38,124 bases of DNA, from NCBI GenBank assembly GCA_009780015.1, contig WRAW01000017.1, positions 1-38,124 of the forward strand, given 5' to 3'. The stretch is from Defluviitaleaceae bacterium. Its GTDB lineage: Bacteria > Bacillota > Clostridia > Lachnospirales > WRAA01. Below are positions 1 through 8,362 of the stretch, piece after piece. The number at the start of each line of letters is the position of its first letter. The stretch's first letter is position 1. The position numbers were made by a program, and so were the translations under genes. The notes beneath the pieces are model-generated. The model saw only the letters and a program-made list of their open reading frames with translations. It was not told the origin of the DNA and made no database searches.

Positions 1-153
1 GCACACAGCATCCTTGCGTACCACTGCGGGTACGCTCAGTCCACCCCACAAAGCCAAAACCGGGCTTTGCGGGGACCCCGGGCGTCGTCACCTCCTAGAT
101 TGGCGAAAAATCGCCTCGCCAATTCGCCATCCCCACCTATGAACACAGGTTCT
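1..153. repeat. MITE-like repeat, family R1 (copy A, cut by window edge)
   Basis: Right part of a dispersed non-coding element that ends in GAACACAGGTTCT. It carries the same hairpin cassettes as the copies at 23615-23877 and 25606-25955: a GCGTACC/GGTACGC hairpin near 16-34 and a CCACCCCACAAAGCC cassette near 41-80. Orientation is the same as the 25606 copy. The left end lies outside the window. No protein-coding content is supported. Confidence 0.8.
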
Positions 154-222
154 TAACCAACCCACCGATTAGTATAGGCGGGAGTTTGAGCGAGAATCGA
201 AATTAGCTGAGGAGCGTGCGAT

Positions 223-1017
223 GTGAAAGTATTTATAAGCGCTGATATCGAAGGGGTAACAACGACTACGACGTTTGACGAGTGCGGTGAGGGAAATGCT
301 CTGTACCCCATTCACGCGAAACAGATGACGGAGGAAGTTCTCGCGGCTATATCCGGCGCGATTAGCGCCGGGGCGACGCAGGTCGTCGTAAAGGACGCCC
401 ATGCCACGGGCCTAAACATTGATCCGACGAGGATGCCTTCCGGCGTTACGCTGCTGCGCAATTGGTCGAAACACCCTTACCTGATGGCCGACGGAGTGGA
501 TAAGAGTTTCGACGCGGCCATGTTCGTGGGCTATCACTCTTCTGCGGGGCGGACGGGCAACCCGATGGCGCATACGGTGTCCGACATGCGGCTGCTCAAG
601 ATCAACGGTGTGATCGCGAGCGAGTTTCTGCTGTACAGTTACGCCTGTGCGCTGGAAGGGGTTCCGACCGTCTTTTTGAGCGGCGACAAGATGCTCTGCG
701 ACGACTTCAAAGACCTTCACCCATGCCTGGTGACATGCCCCGTCAAGGATGGAGTCGGAGCAATGACGGTGAACTACTCCACGGAGGATACGCTGAAAAG
801 TATTAAGGAATTGTCCGAAAAGTCGATGAGACAGGATTTGAAAAGTGCGTTGGTAAAGCTTCCCGATCATTTCGAGGCGGAGCTGCATCTCAACAAGCAC
901 GAGCAAGCTGAAAAGGCTTCGTGGTTTCCGGGAGTATCCAGAGTATCCGACCGTGTTGTGACATATTCGTCGGACAGCTTCTTCGAGATACTTAGAACCA
1001 CTTCATGGATATCATAA
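223..1017 (+). CDS. dppA: D-aminopeptidase, DppA-like (peptidase family M55)
   Basis: Zinc-dependent aminopeptidase expected to release D-amino acids from short peptides such as D-Ala-D-Ala, probably cytoplasmic and linked to recycling of wall peptides. The 264-residue length is usual for the family. The metal ligands known for Bacillus DppA are visible at nearly the same positions: Asp8 and Glu10 in DIEG, His60 in DAH, His105 in GYH and Glu134 in ASE. His117 is a candidate catalytic residue. The start is GTG at 223, about 10 bases after a GAGGAG ribosome binding site. No dpp transporter genes follow; the next gene is a flavodiiron protein 26 bp downstream, which suggests co-transcription. 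The assignment to M55 is firm; the physiological substrate is inferred. Confidence 0.9.
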   Translation: MKVFISADIEGVTTTTTFDECGEGNALYPIHAKQMTEEVLAAISGAISAGATQVVVKDAHATGLNIDPTRMPSGVTLLRNWSKHPYLMADGVDKSFDAAMFVGYHSSAGRTGNPMAHTVSDMRLLKINGVIASEFLLYSYACALEGVPTVFLSGDKMLCDDFKDLHPCLVTCPVKDGVGAMTVNYSTEDTLKSIKELSEKSMRQDLKSALVKLPDHFEAELHLNKHEQAEKASWFPGVSRVSDRVVTYSSDSFFEILRTTSWIS

Positions 1018-1043
1018 ACAAGGATAGAAAGGTGTTATAACAA

Positions 1044-2234
1044 ATGTATAAATCATTAGAGGTTAGGCCCAACATACACTGGGTCGGCGCGCTTGATTTT
1101 GATCTGCGCATATTCGACATTATAATGTATACCGACTACGGCACTACGTACAATTCATACGTAGTGACCGGAAGCGAAAAGACCGCGCTTATCGAGGTCG
1201 TAAAAGAGCCGTTTTTTGATGAGTTTCTGGAGCGCCTGAAGTCGGTGCAGGGTGTCTCAAACATCGACTACATTGTGCTGAATCACACCGAGCCCGACCA
1301 TTCCGGCGCGGTGGCGAAGGCTCTTGAGGCGTTCCCGGGCGCGAAGGTCGTAGGCAGCGCCATGGCATGCAAGTTCATGCGCAACATAATTAACGCCGAG
1401 TTTGACCATATCGTGGCAAAGGACGGCGATACTCTGGATTTGGGGGGCTTGACGCTCGAGTTTATTTCGGCGCCCTCGCTTCACTGGCCGGACACCATGT
1501 ACACATATCTTCCCGAGGCGCGCACGCTGTTCACCTGCGATTCGTTCGGATGCCATTACGCGGACGAGGCAGTGTTCAACGACAAGATGGACGGAGACTT
1601 CACGGACGCGTACAAATACTATTTCGATTGCATAATGGGGCCGTTCAAGAGTAGCGTGCTGGACGCTTTGAACAAGATAAAGGGGCTTGAGATCGAGACG
1701 ATATGTAATGGCCACGGCCCGGTTCTCCGTCGGGATATCGAGCGTTACATTAAGATGTACGAAGAGTGGGCAACCATAGCCGTACCCGACCGAACCTCCG
1801 TTGTGGTCGCCTATGTAAGCGCTTACGGATACACCGCGAAAATGGCGGAAAAGATAGCCGAAGGGGTAAGAGACGCGGGCGGCATAGACGTCCACGTCTT
1901 TGACCTGGTATACGCTGATCAGACCGACGTAATGCGGCATATTGAATCAGCGAAAGGGCTGCTGATCGGTACTCCGACTCTTGTTGGGGATACTCTCCCG
2001 CAGATATGGAATCTTTTGACCTCGCTTAACCCTATCATCCACAAAGGCAAGCTGGCGGGCGTCTTTGGCTCGTACGGCTGGAGCGGGGAAGGCATCAAGA
2101 GCGTTAAGCAGCGCCTGGATCAGCTTAGGTTTAAGCAGCCCGTAGACAGCCTCGGTGTCGTCTTCAACCCATCCGGCGAGCAATTGGATCAGTGTTTTGA
2201 ATACGGTAAAGCTTTCGGGCGGGCTGTTCTGTAA
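1044..2234 (+). CDS. fprA: A-type flavoprotein (flavodiiron protein, FprA family)
   Basis: Cytoplasmic diiron/FMN enzyme that reduces O2 (or NO) to harmless products with electrons from rubredoxin or a related donor; typical of anaerobes. The N-terminal metallo-beta-lactamase-like domain (about residues 1-245) has the diiron ligands His81, Glu83, Asp85 (HTEPDH), His147, Asp166 and His224 (GHGP). The C-terminal flavodoxin domain starts near residue 253 with an FMN phosphate loop SAYGYTAKMA. The 396-residue length fits the basic two-domain class, with no fused rubredoxin. A AAAGGTG ribosome binding site precedes the ATG. The Fe-S aldo/keto reductase starts 13 bp after the stop. A rubredoxin-like gene lies elsewhere in the window at 25996. 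Confidence 0.95.
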   Translation: MYKSLEVRPNIHWVGALDFDLRIFDIIMYTDYGTTYNSYVVTGSEKTALIEVVKEPFFDEFLERLKSVQGVSNIDYIVLNHTEPDHSGAVAKALEAFPGAKVVGSAMACKFMRNIINAEFDHIVAKDGDTLDLGGLTLEFISAPSLHWPDTMYTYLPEARTLFTCDSFGCHYADEAVFNDKMDGDFTDAYKYYFDCIMGPFKSSVLDALNKIKGLEIETICNGHGPVLRRDIERYIKMYEEWATIAVPDRTSVVVAYVSAYGYTAKMAEKIAEGVRDAGGIDVHVFDLVYADQTDVMRHIESAKGLLIGTPTLVGDTLPQIWNLLTSLNPIIHKGKLAGVFGSYGWSGEGIKSVKQRLDQLRFKQPVDSLGVVFNPSGEQLDQCFEYGKAFGRAVL

Positions 2235-2247
2235 AAAGGAGCTGAGT

Positions 2248-3435
2248 ATGCGGTATCGGATCGATCCAATATCAGGAACAAAGCTGTCCGCCCTGGGCTT
2301 CGGCTGTATGAGGTATGTGCGCGGGGCTTCCACCGACAAGCAGGCCGTCGAAAGGCTGATTATGCAGGCAATTGAGAGCGGCGTAAACTATTTCGACACG
2401 GCGTATATCTACGGCACAAGTGAGGCCATACTTGGTGAAATACTGCACAAAAACAATGTCCGCGACAAGGTTCACATCGCGACAAAGCTACCTCACTTCA
2501 TGTGCAAGACCTCCGCTGATTTCGACAAGTTTTTCGACGCCCAGAAAGAACGCCTCAAGACGGATTATTTTGACTACTATCTGATCCACAGCCTTTCGGA
2601 CGCGCGTTCGTGGCAGAGGGTCGTCGCGATGGGGATCGAAGACTGGATAGCCGCCAAGAAGTCAAGCGGTGAAATCCGTCGCATAGGCTTCTCGTTCCAT
2701 GGGGCGCAGTCCGGCTTTATGGAGCTTCTGGACATGTACGGCTGGGAATTCTGCATGATACAGTATAACTACATGAACGAGAACTATCAGGCTGGGCGCG
2801 CCGGATTGCAGAAGGCGCACTCAAAGGGGCTGCCGGTCATAGTTATGGAGCCGCTGCTGGGCGGAAAGCTGGCTGTCGATCTTCCAAAGAAAGCCGAGAA
2901 GCTTTTCAAAGACGCCGACCCTTCGCGAAGTCCCGCCGAATGGAGCCTGCTGTGGCTGTGGAATCAGCCCGAGGTCACGGTAGTTCTGTCGGGAATGAAC
3001 AGCGAACAGCAGTTGACGGACAACGCCGCGTCCGCCGCCAAGTCGTCCCCCGGCATGGCTACCGAGGCTGACCTTGCGGTAATCGAGTCCGTGAGGAAAG
3101 TTTTCCGGGAAACCTTCAAGGTGCAGTGCACAGGCTGCGACTACTGTATGCCATGCCCAAAGAACGTGAATATCCCCGGGTGTTTTTCAGCGTACAATAC
3201 GTCGTTCGGGTCGGGATTCTCGACGGGCCTCACAGAATATCTCAGAAGCACCAACGCGGTTCTCTCAAAGGACAACCTGCTTGCGTCCAACTGTGTAAAG
3301 TGCGGCTTGTGTGAAAAGAAATGCCCGCAGCACATTAAGATCGTGGAGGAGCTTGAAGCGGTCAAGAGGCGAATGGAACCGTTCTGGATAAGTATAGCGA
3401 TAAAGATACTGCGCTTATGGATAAGAGCAAGATAG
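2248..3435 (+). CDS. aldo/keto reductase with C-terminal 4Fe-4S ferredoxin domain
   Basis: Predicted NAD(P)H-linked oxidoreductase of the Fe-S aldo/keto reductase class common in anaerobes; substrate unknown. The N-terminal TIM barrel (about residues 1-285) shows the catalytic Asp and Tyr in FDTAYIYG, Lys in ATKLP and His in YLIHS. The C-terminal part holds two cysteine clusters, CTGCDYCMPCPKN and CVKCGLCEKKCP, for 4Fe-4S centres. The start is ATG 2248, directly after AAAAGGAGCTGAGT; the reading frame is open further upstream but that part overlaps the preceding gene. It is the last gene of the dppA-fprA run and is followed by a hairpin at 3455-3499. Confidence 0.92.
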   Translation: MRYRIDPISGTKLSALGFGCMRYVRGASTDKQAVERLIMQAIESGVNYFDTAYIYGTSEAILGEILHKNNVRDKVHIATKLPHFMCKTSADFDKFFDAQKERLKTDYFDYYLIHSLSDARSWQRVVAMGIEDWIAAKKSSGEIRRIGFSFHGAQSGFMELLDMYGWEFCMIQYNYMNENYQAGRAGLQKAHSKGLPVIVMEPLLGGKLAVDLPKKAEKLFKDADPSRSPAEWSLLWLWNQPEVTVVLSGMNSEQQLTDNAASAAKSSPGMATEADLAVIESVRKVFRETFKVQCTGCDYCMPCPKNVNIPGCFSAYNTSFGSGFSTGLTEYLRSTNAVLSKDNLLASNCVKCGLCEKKCPQHIKIVEELEAVKRRMEPFWISIAIKILRLWIRAR

Positions 3436-3454
3436 CATGAAACTCATGGTGGTT

Positions 3455-3499
3455 AACTCCACCTCGCGGAGCCAAAATTTGGTTTTGCGGGGTGGAGTT
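3455..3499. repeat. hairpin, repeat cassette; possible terminator of the upstream operon
   Basis: The outer arms AACTCCACC and GGTGGAGTT pair perfectly, and an inner palindrome CCAAAATTTGG sits between them. The sequence resembles the CCACCCC...GGGGTGGA cassette found inside the R1 repeats at 23615 and 25606, so it is probably a solitary cassette. It lies 20 bp after the aldo/keto reductase stop and could end transcription, although no T run follows. Confidence 0.6.
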
Positions 3500-3517
3500 C
3501 TGGCTTTAAATTATATA

Positions 3518-3681
3518 AGAGCCTATCCAACAATAAACGGCTTCACGCTTTTTTGGCTTTTTGCCGCATTGCGTCGTCAGCTGCTCCTTGCGAACCGCTG
3601 CGGGTTCGCGGCGTCGCAGCTTCCTAGCGCTGCAACAAAAATCTCAAAAAATCGTTTCGCCGTTATTGTTGGATAGGCTCT
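3518..3681. repeat. MITE-like element, family R2 (TIR AGAGCCTATCCAACAATA)
   Basis: A 164-bp element with about 23-24 bp terminal inverted repeats that differ by one base indel. The interior has a CGAACCGCTGCGGGTTCG hairpin and GTCGTCAGCT/TTCCTAGC blocks like those of the R1 family. An open frame runs through it but is made of repeat sequence, so no gene is called. The flanks ATATA and AAATGA resemble those of the R1 copy at 3870. Confidence 0.8.
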
Positions 3682-3756
3682 AAATGACGCCGTATGGTGG
3701 AAATTAACCGCAAAGACGGAGCCGGAGAGGAAATAATACTAGTGCTCTGCAATATA

Positions 3757-3868
3757 ATACTGTTCTCAATTAAATCAAAAGACTGATAATTTTCACAGCG
3801 GAGCGGTTCGCGAGGCTTCAGGCGCGAACTGAAAATTATCAGTCTACCATTTGACTTGAGAACAGTAT
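3757..3868. repeat. long imperfect palindrome, family R3
   Basis: The left arm ATACTGTTCTCAA...GACTGATAATTTTCA is repeated in reverse at the right end, giving arms of about 40 bp with a few mismatches, around an inner GGTTCGCG/CGCGAACT stem. The element abuts the R1 copy at 3870 with one base between them. It has no coding content. It could form a very strong hairpin in RNA or a cruciform in DNA. Confidence 0.8.
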
Positions 3869-3869
3869 A

Positions 3870-3995
3870 AGAACCTGTGTTCGATACCCGAAATATCGGC
3901 TGGAAGCGGTGATTTTTCGCCAATTTAGGAAGTTACGACGGGTGCCGGAAAATCGACCTTTCAGACGGCGTTTAGATGTATTGAACACAGGTTCT
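3870..3995. repeat. short R1 repeat (126 bp, minimal form)
   Basis: Termini AGAACCTGTGTTCGATAC and GTATTGAACACAGGTTCT are inverted repeats. The interior matches both ends of the 263-bp copy at 23615 (CCGAAAT...GGCTGGAAG..., then GGAAAATCGACCTT..AGACGGCGTT) but lacks the central hairpin cassettes. It therefore looks like a basic or deleted version of the family. It lies 10 bp upstream of the thrS promoter. Confidence 0.85.
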
Positions 3996-4005
3996 AAATG
4001 TAACC

Positions 4006-4034
4006 TTGACTTTAATGCCACGTTGCTATAGAAT
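4006..4034 (+). promoter_or_regulatory. sigma-A-type promoter of thrS
   Basis: TTGACT at 4006-4011, 17 bp spacer, TAGAAT at 4029-4034. The leader to the thrS start is about 80 nt. No T-box features (AGGGTGG-type motif, specifier stem) were found in it, unlike many Bacillota thrS leaders. Confidence 0.7.
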
Positions 4035-4120
4035 TGTAAGAATAACGAAGCTGCGTTACCGGCTTGTTTGCCGTGTCCTTACGCTTGCATGATAAATACC
4101 GGACGTCAGGAGGTCTCACT

Positions 4121-6094
4121 GTGTACACAATAAGATTAAAAGATGGAAATACCAAGGATTTTAACGAGCCAATGACGATATATGACATTGCGGCGAGCAT
4201 ATCGGAAGGATTGGCGCGAGCAGCAACGGCCGCGTATGTAGACGGTGAGCTTCACGATATTCGCGACGTACTTGACTGTGATTGCGAATTGAGCATACTG
4301 ACGTTCAATGACGACGACGGGGCCCGTGCGCACCGTCATACCGCGTCGCACGCGCTGGCTCATGCCGTGAAGCGGCTGCATCCTAAGGCGCAGCTTGCTA
4401 TCGGGCCCTCTACCGATGAGGGATTTTACTACGATATCGACAACGGCCGCCCGTTCACCGCCGAAGAAATACAGGCCATTGATGCCGAACTGCAAAATAT
4501 TATCAAGGAAGCTATACCGATTGAACGCTTTATACTGCCGCGAGACGAGGCTCTGGCGCATTGCCGGGGATGCAGCGAGTGCTACAAGGAAGAGCTGATC
4601 GGAGATCTGCCCGAAGACGCGGTAATTATGTTTTATAAACAGGGCGACTTCACGGATCTTTGTGCCGGCCCACATCTTATGCATACAGGACAGCTCAAGG
4701 CCGTGCGCTTATATGCCGAGACGGGCAGTTCAGGCGCGTACTGGCGCGGGGACGTAAAGCGCCCTATGCTCAGCCGTATTTATGGCACGGCTTTCCCCAA
4801 GAAGTCCGAACTGGAAGCATTTTTAGCGGCCAAGGAAGAAGCCAGGAAGCGCGATCACAACAAGCTGGGCCGCGAACTGGGGTACTTTACCACATCGGAC
4901 ATTATCGGCCAGGGACTTGCTTTGTTTGGGCCGAAAGGCGCGAAGGTTCTGCAAATAATGCAGCGCTTTGTTGAAGATGAAGAAGAGCGCCGCGGCTACG
5001 TAATTACTAAGACGCCGTTTTTGGCCAAGAGCGACCTTTATAAAATATCGGGACATTGGGAAAAATATAGGGAAGGGATGTTCGTCATAGGCGACGAGAG
5101 CGAGCCGGACGGCAAGAAAGCCTATGCCCTGCGCCCTATGACATGTCCGTTCCAGTTCGAGATATACAACTCGTCCATGCACAGCTATCGCGACCTGCCA
5201 ATCAGGTACAACGAGACCAGTACGCTGTTCCGCAACGAGGACAGCGGCGAAATGCACGGAATCATTCGTCTGCGCCAGTTTACCATATCGGAGGCTCATC
5301 TGATCTGTACTCCCGAGCAGATAGCCGACGAGTTCAAGGGTGTGCTTGACCTTGCCCGCTACATGCTGGGCGCGCTGGGTCTGGAAGACGACATTTCATA
5401 CCGATTCAGCAAGTGGGACAGCAACAACCGCTCGAAGTATATAGGCGATGAGAGGACATGGGAAGAGTCACAGGGTAAGATGAAGGAGATACTTGACGAC
5501 ATCGGCTTGATCTACACGGAAGCTGAAGGCGAGGCCGCTTTCTATGGCCCCAAGCTTGACATAGAGATCAAGAACGTTCACGGCAAGAGCGATACCTTGA
5601 TTACGATCCAGATAGACTTCGCGCTGGCCGAACGCTTCCAGATGACCTATGTCGCGCCGGACGGCTCCAAGAAGCATCCCGTAGTAATACACCGGACTTC
5701 CATAGGATGCTATGAGCGCACTCTAGCGCTGTTGCTTGAGAAGTACGCCGCTGCGCTGCCCACGTGGCTTTCGCCGACACAGGCCATAGTACTGCCAATT
5801 TCAGACAAGTACGCGGACTACGCTAAATCCGTAGAAGACGCGCTTCGCGCCGAAGGTCTCCGCGTCCATACCGATATGCGCGCCGAGAAAATCGGCTACA
5901 AAATTCGGGAAGCACGCAACGAGCGCATCCCATATATATTGGTAGTGGGCGAAAAGGAAGCCGCCGACAAAACCGTCGCGCTGCGTTCAAGAGCTGGTGA
6001 GGAAGGCGCTGTTCCATTGGCGAAGGCTGTAGAGCAAATAGCGGACGCGGCCAAATCCCGTGTAAACGACGGGGCTACACACGTAAAAGAGTGA
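4121..6094 (+). CDS. thrS: threonine--tRNA ligase
   Basis: Class II synthetase that charges tRNA-Thr; 657 residues. Order of domains: TGS (about 1-65), editing/SAD domain with HTASHALAHA and a GPSTDEGFYYD segment, catalytic core, and C-terminal anticodon-binding domain (from about 555, QAIVLPISDKYADYA). The zinc ligands appear as Cys in RPMTCPF, His in ISEAHLIC and His in VVIHRTSIG; class II motif 2 is RNEDSGEMHG..RLRQFT. The usual MNCPGHM motif reads MTCPFQF here, a variant form. The start is GTG 4121 after CAGGAGG; an upstream in-frame start exists but has no ribosome binding site. The stop overlaps the proposed rimO GTG start by four bases, so the two are probably translationally coupled. 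Confidence 0.96.
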   Translation: MYTIRLKDGNTKDFNEPMTIYDIAASISEGLARAATAAYVDGELHDIRDVLDCDCELSILTFNDDDGARAHRHTASHALAHAVKRLHPKAQLAIGPSTDEGFYYDIDNGRPFTAEEIQAIDAELQNIIKEAIPIERFILPRDEALAHCRGCSECYKEELIGDLPEDAVIMFYKQGDFTDLCAGPHLMHTGQLKAVRLYAETGSSGAYWRGDVKRPMLSRIYGTAFPKKSELEAFLAAKEEARKRDHNKLGRELGYFTTSDIIGQGLALFGPKGAKVLQIMQRFVEDEEERRGYVITKTPFLAKSDLYKISGHWEKYREGMFVIGDESEPDGKKAYALRPMTCPFQFEIYNSSMHSYRDLPIRYNETSTLFRNEDSGEMHGIIRLRQFTISEAHLICTPEQIADEFKGVLDLARYMLGALGLEDDISYRFSKWDSNNRSKYIGDERTWEESQGKMKEILDDIGLIYTEAEGEAAFYGPKLDIEIKNVHGKSDTLITIQIDFALAERFQMTYVAPDGSKKHPVVIHRTSIGCYERTLALLLEKYAAALPTWLSPTQAIVLPISDKYADYAKSVEDALRAEGLRVHTDMRAEKIGYKIREARNERIPYILVVGEKEAADKTVALRSRAGEEGAVPLAKAVEQIADAAKSRVNDGATHVKE

Positions 6095-7437
6095 GAAATA
6101 TGCAGGTACATTTCATATCCCTGGGCTGTGACAAGAATCTGGTCGACGGCGAAGTCATGCTGGCGCTACTGGAGCGCGGAGGGCACACGATAACATCCGA
6201 TCCTCTGCAGGCTGACGCGGTTATAATCAACACCTGCTCGTTCATACAAGACGCTACCCAGGAAGCGATTGACACCGCGCTGGAAATGTCGGCATACAAG
6301 ACAGAAGGGCGCTGTAAGGCGCTGATCCTGACAGGATGTATGGCTCAGCGCTATCGTGACGAAATTCTCGGCCAAATGCCAGAGGTCGACGCGATTGTGG
6401 GTACCGGCGACTTCGACGCGATCGAAGATGTGCTTGCGCGCGCGTACTCCGGCGAACGAGTGTTCCACGTAACCGATAAGCGCAGCCTGACCGATTCCAA
6501 TATACTGACTCAGCGCGTCGCATCCACAACGCGGCATTACGCTTACATTAAAATAGCCGAAGGCTGCGACAACCGCTGCACATACTGCACTATCCCGTCA
6601 ATACGCGGGTCATACGTTTCCCGAACTATGGAGTCCTTGATTAAAGAAGCGTCGGTGCTGGCGTCTTCCGGCGTGCGTGAGCTTGTGCTTGTCGCGCAGG
6701 ATACCGCAAGCTACGGCAAGGATATTTCCGGCGGCGACGTAACATTGGCGGCGCTTTTGCGAAAATTGTCGTATATCGACGGAATAGAGCGGTTACGGAT
6801 ACTCTATGCCTACCCTGAGAACATCACCGACGCCCTGATAGCGGAGATGGCCTCAAACCCTACGACGCTGAACTATATCGATATACCTATGCAGCACGCC
6901 GACGACGAAGTGCTGCGAAGGATGGGTCGGAAAAGCAGCCGTGCCGCGCTCAAAAAAATCGTGTCGGATCTTCGCCGCGCAATACCCGATATCTGTATAC
7001 GCACCACGTTCATAACCGGCTTCCCGGGCGAAACTCAGGAGCAATTTGAAAACCTCATGTCCTTCGTCAGCGAAATGTCATTCGACAAGCTCGGCGTTTT
7101 CGAGTATTCACAGGAAGAAGGAACTCCCGCCGCCGCGATGCCCGGCCAAGTGCCCGCGCGTGTAAAGGCTCAGCGCAAGGATCAGCTTATGAGCCTGCAG
7201 CAAGATATATCGCGCCGTAAACTTGCCTCAAGGGTCGGCCAATCTCTTGAAGCAATTGTTGAAAGCTTTTCGCCCGAAGAGGGATTCTATATCGGACGTA
7301 CCTATCTGGACGCTCCAAGCGTGGACGGCGTTATTCTGTTCAAAAGTCCGCGCAAGCTGCGTTCCGGTGATATCATACGCGTACGTATTACCGGAAGCTC
7401 CGAATATGATCTGGAAGGCACAGCAGAATACTCTTGA
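6091..7437 (+). CDS. rimO: ribosomal protein S12 methylthiotransferase RimO
   Basis: Radical SAM enzyme that adds a methylthio group to a conserved Asp of ribosomal protein S12. The 448-residue product has the UPF0004 domain with three cluster-binding cysteines (Cys13, Cys49, Cys83), a radical SAM core with CDNRCTYC (Cys159, Cys163, Cys166) and a C-terminal TRAM domain. The LGCDKNLVDGE opening favours RimO over MiaB. GTG 6091 overlaps the thrS stop; ATG 6100 is an alternative start that gives MQVHFISLGC. It is followed by pgsA after 66 bp, a pairing seen in other Bacillota. Confidence 0.93.
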   Translation: MRNMQVHFISLGCDKNLVDGEVMLALLERGGHTITSDPLQADAVIINTCSFIQDATQEAIDTALEMSAYKTEGRCKALILTGCMAQRYRDEILGQMPEVDAIVGTGDFDAIEDVLARAYSGERVFHVTDKRSLTDSNILTQRVASTTRHYAYIKIAEGCDNRCTYCTIPSIRGSYVSRTMESLIKEASVLASSGVRELVLVAQDTASYGKDISGGDVTLAALLRKLSYIDGIERLRILYAYPENITDALIAEMASNPTTLNYIDIPMQHADDEVLRRMGRKSSRAALKKIVSDLRRAIPDICIRTTFITGFPGETQEQFENLMSFVSEMSFDKLGVFEYSQEEGTPAAAMPGQVPARVKAQRKDQLMSLQQDISRRKLASRVGQSLEAIVESFSPEEGFYIGRTYLDAPSVDGVILFKSPRKLRSGDIIRVRITGSSEYDLEGTAEYS

Positions 7438-7448
7438 CGTACCAGACC

Positions 7449-7473
7449 TGTCCGGGAGCCCTGCGACGCCAGG
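7449..7473. repeat. short intergenic repeat, first copy
   Basis: A stretch of about 25 bp beginning TGTCCGGGAGCCCTGCGA in the rimO-pgsA gap recurs with few changes at 18347-18370, between two unrelated genes. It may be a fragment of another dispersed repeat. Confidence 0.45.
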
Positions 7474-7503
7474 CATATCTACTGAAGAAATTGGGAGACA
7501 GAC

Positions 7504-8031
7504 ATGAACCTCGCCAACAAAATAACTGTCTTTAGAATCGTACTTGTGCCGCTGTACCTGGTGCTTCTCATGCAGCACTCCACGGTCGCGGGCTATATCG
7601 CTACAGGCGTATTCGTGCTGGCCAGCCTGTCCGACGCGTTAGACGGCTATATCGCGCGCGCGCACGGCCTTGTCACCAACTTCGGCAAGTTCTTCGATCC
7701 GCTGGCCGACAAGCTGCTGGTATGTTCGGCTCTGATTGCCATGACATATCTGGGTCGCTTCCCTCTGTGGGGGATCATACTGATCGTAGCGCGAGAGCTT
7801 ACCATCACGGCTTTCCGTGAAATCGCCGCCGCCCGCGGCGTAATAATCGCCGCGGATAAGCTCGGCAAGCTCAAGGCCGTTTCCCAGATGTTCACCGTAG
7901 CCTGCCTGACTTTTCCGCCAACTCCTTATCACCACCCGGCGATTTGGATGCTTTCATGGTTTGCCGTGTCGATCACGATTTTGTCGGGCGTCACATATAT
8001 CTACAAGAATCTGCACGTACTCAAGGACTAG
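7504..8031 (+). CDS. pgsA: CDP-diacylglycerol--glycerol-3-phosphate 3-phosphatidyltransferase
   Basis: Membrane enzyme that makes phosphatidylglycerol phosphate, the first committed step to phosphatidylglycerol and cardiolipin. The complete CDP-alcohol phosphotransferase signature is present from Asp44 to Asp69: DALDGYIAR, then eight residues, GKFFDPLAD. Length is 175 residues with several hydrophobic segments, as is usual. The ATG follows TTGGGAGACAGAC. It sits between rimO and yhbY in a closely packed operon, eight bases from the next start. Confidence 0.95.
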   Translation: MNLANKITVFRIVLVPLYLVLLMQHSTVAGYIATGVFVLASLSDALDGYIARAHGLVTNFGKFFDPLADKLLVCSALIAMTYLGRFPLWGIILIVARELTITAFREIAAARGVIIAADKLGKLKAVSQMFTVACLTFPPTPYHHPAIWMLSWFAVSITILSGVTYIYKNLHVLKD

Positions 8032-8038
8032 GAGATAC

Positions 8039-8347
8039 ATGCCCATGCTGACCTCTAAACAACGCGCCCATCTGCGCTCTCTTGCAAACCGCCTGGACGC
8101 CACCCACCAGGTTGGCAAGTCAGGCGTCTCACCCGAGCTGAGCGCATCTGTTGACGAAACACTGGAAAAACGCGAACTCGTCAAAATATCCGTGCTCCAA
8201 AACTCCGAGATGGACGCGAAGTCCGCCGCCGACACACTGGGAGGGCGTACACGCTCGCAGGTCGTCTGTGTGATAGGTTCCAAGTTTGTACTATACCGCC
8301 AGGCCAAGGACGAAAAGCGCCGCCACATAAATCTGCCGAAGAAATAG
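8039..8347 (+). CDS. yhbY: YhbY-family RNA-binding protein (CRM domain)
   Basis: Small (102 aa) CRM-domain protein of the kind that associates with pre-50S ribosomal particles. It has the GKSGVSPEL loop (GxxG-type) and the C-terminal VVCVIGSKFVLYR strand typical of the family. The start is ATG 8039 with GGAG seven bases upstream; ATG 8045 is an alternative. The reading frame is open further upstream into pgsA, but that part is a shadow. Its role in ribosome maturation is inferred from family knowledge. Confidence 0.88.
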   Translation: MPMLTSKQRAHLRSLANRLDATHQVGKSGVSPELSASVDETLEKRELVKISVLQNSEMDAKSAADTLGGRTRSQVVCVIGSKFVLYRQAKDEKRRHINLPKK

Positions 8348-8362
8348 AACGGAGGACAATAT

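Noticed and set aside
3437-3676. Open frame of 79 codons after the aldo/keto reductase
   Set aside because: It runs through the hairpin cassette and the R2 repeat; no ribosome binding site or protein similarity.
4035-4120. T-box riboswitch in the thrS leader
   Set aside because: The leader is only about 80 nt and lacks the T-box sequence and a terminator/antiterminator pair.
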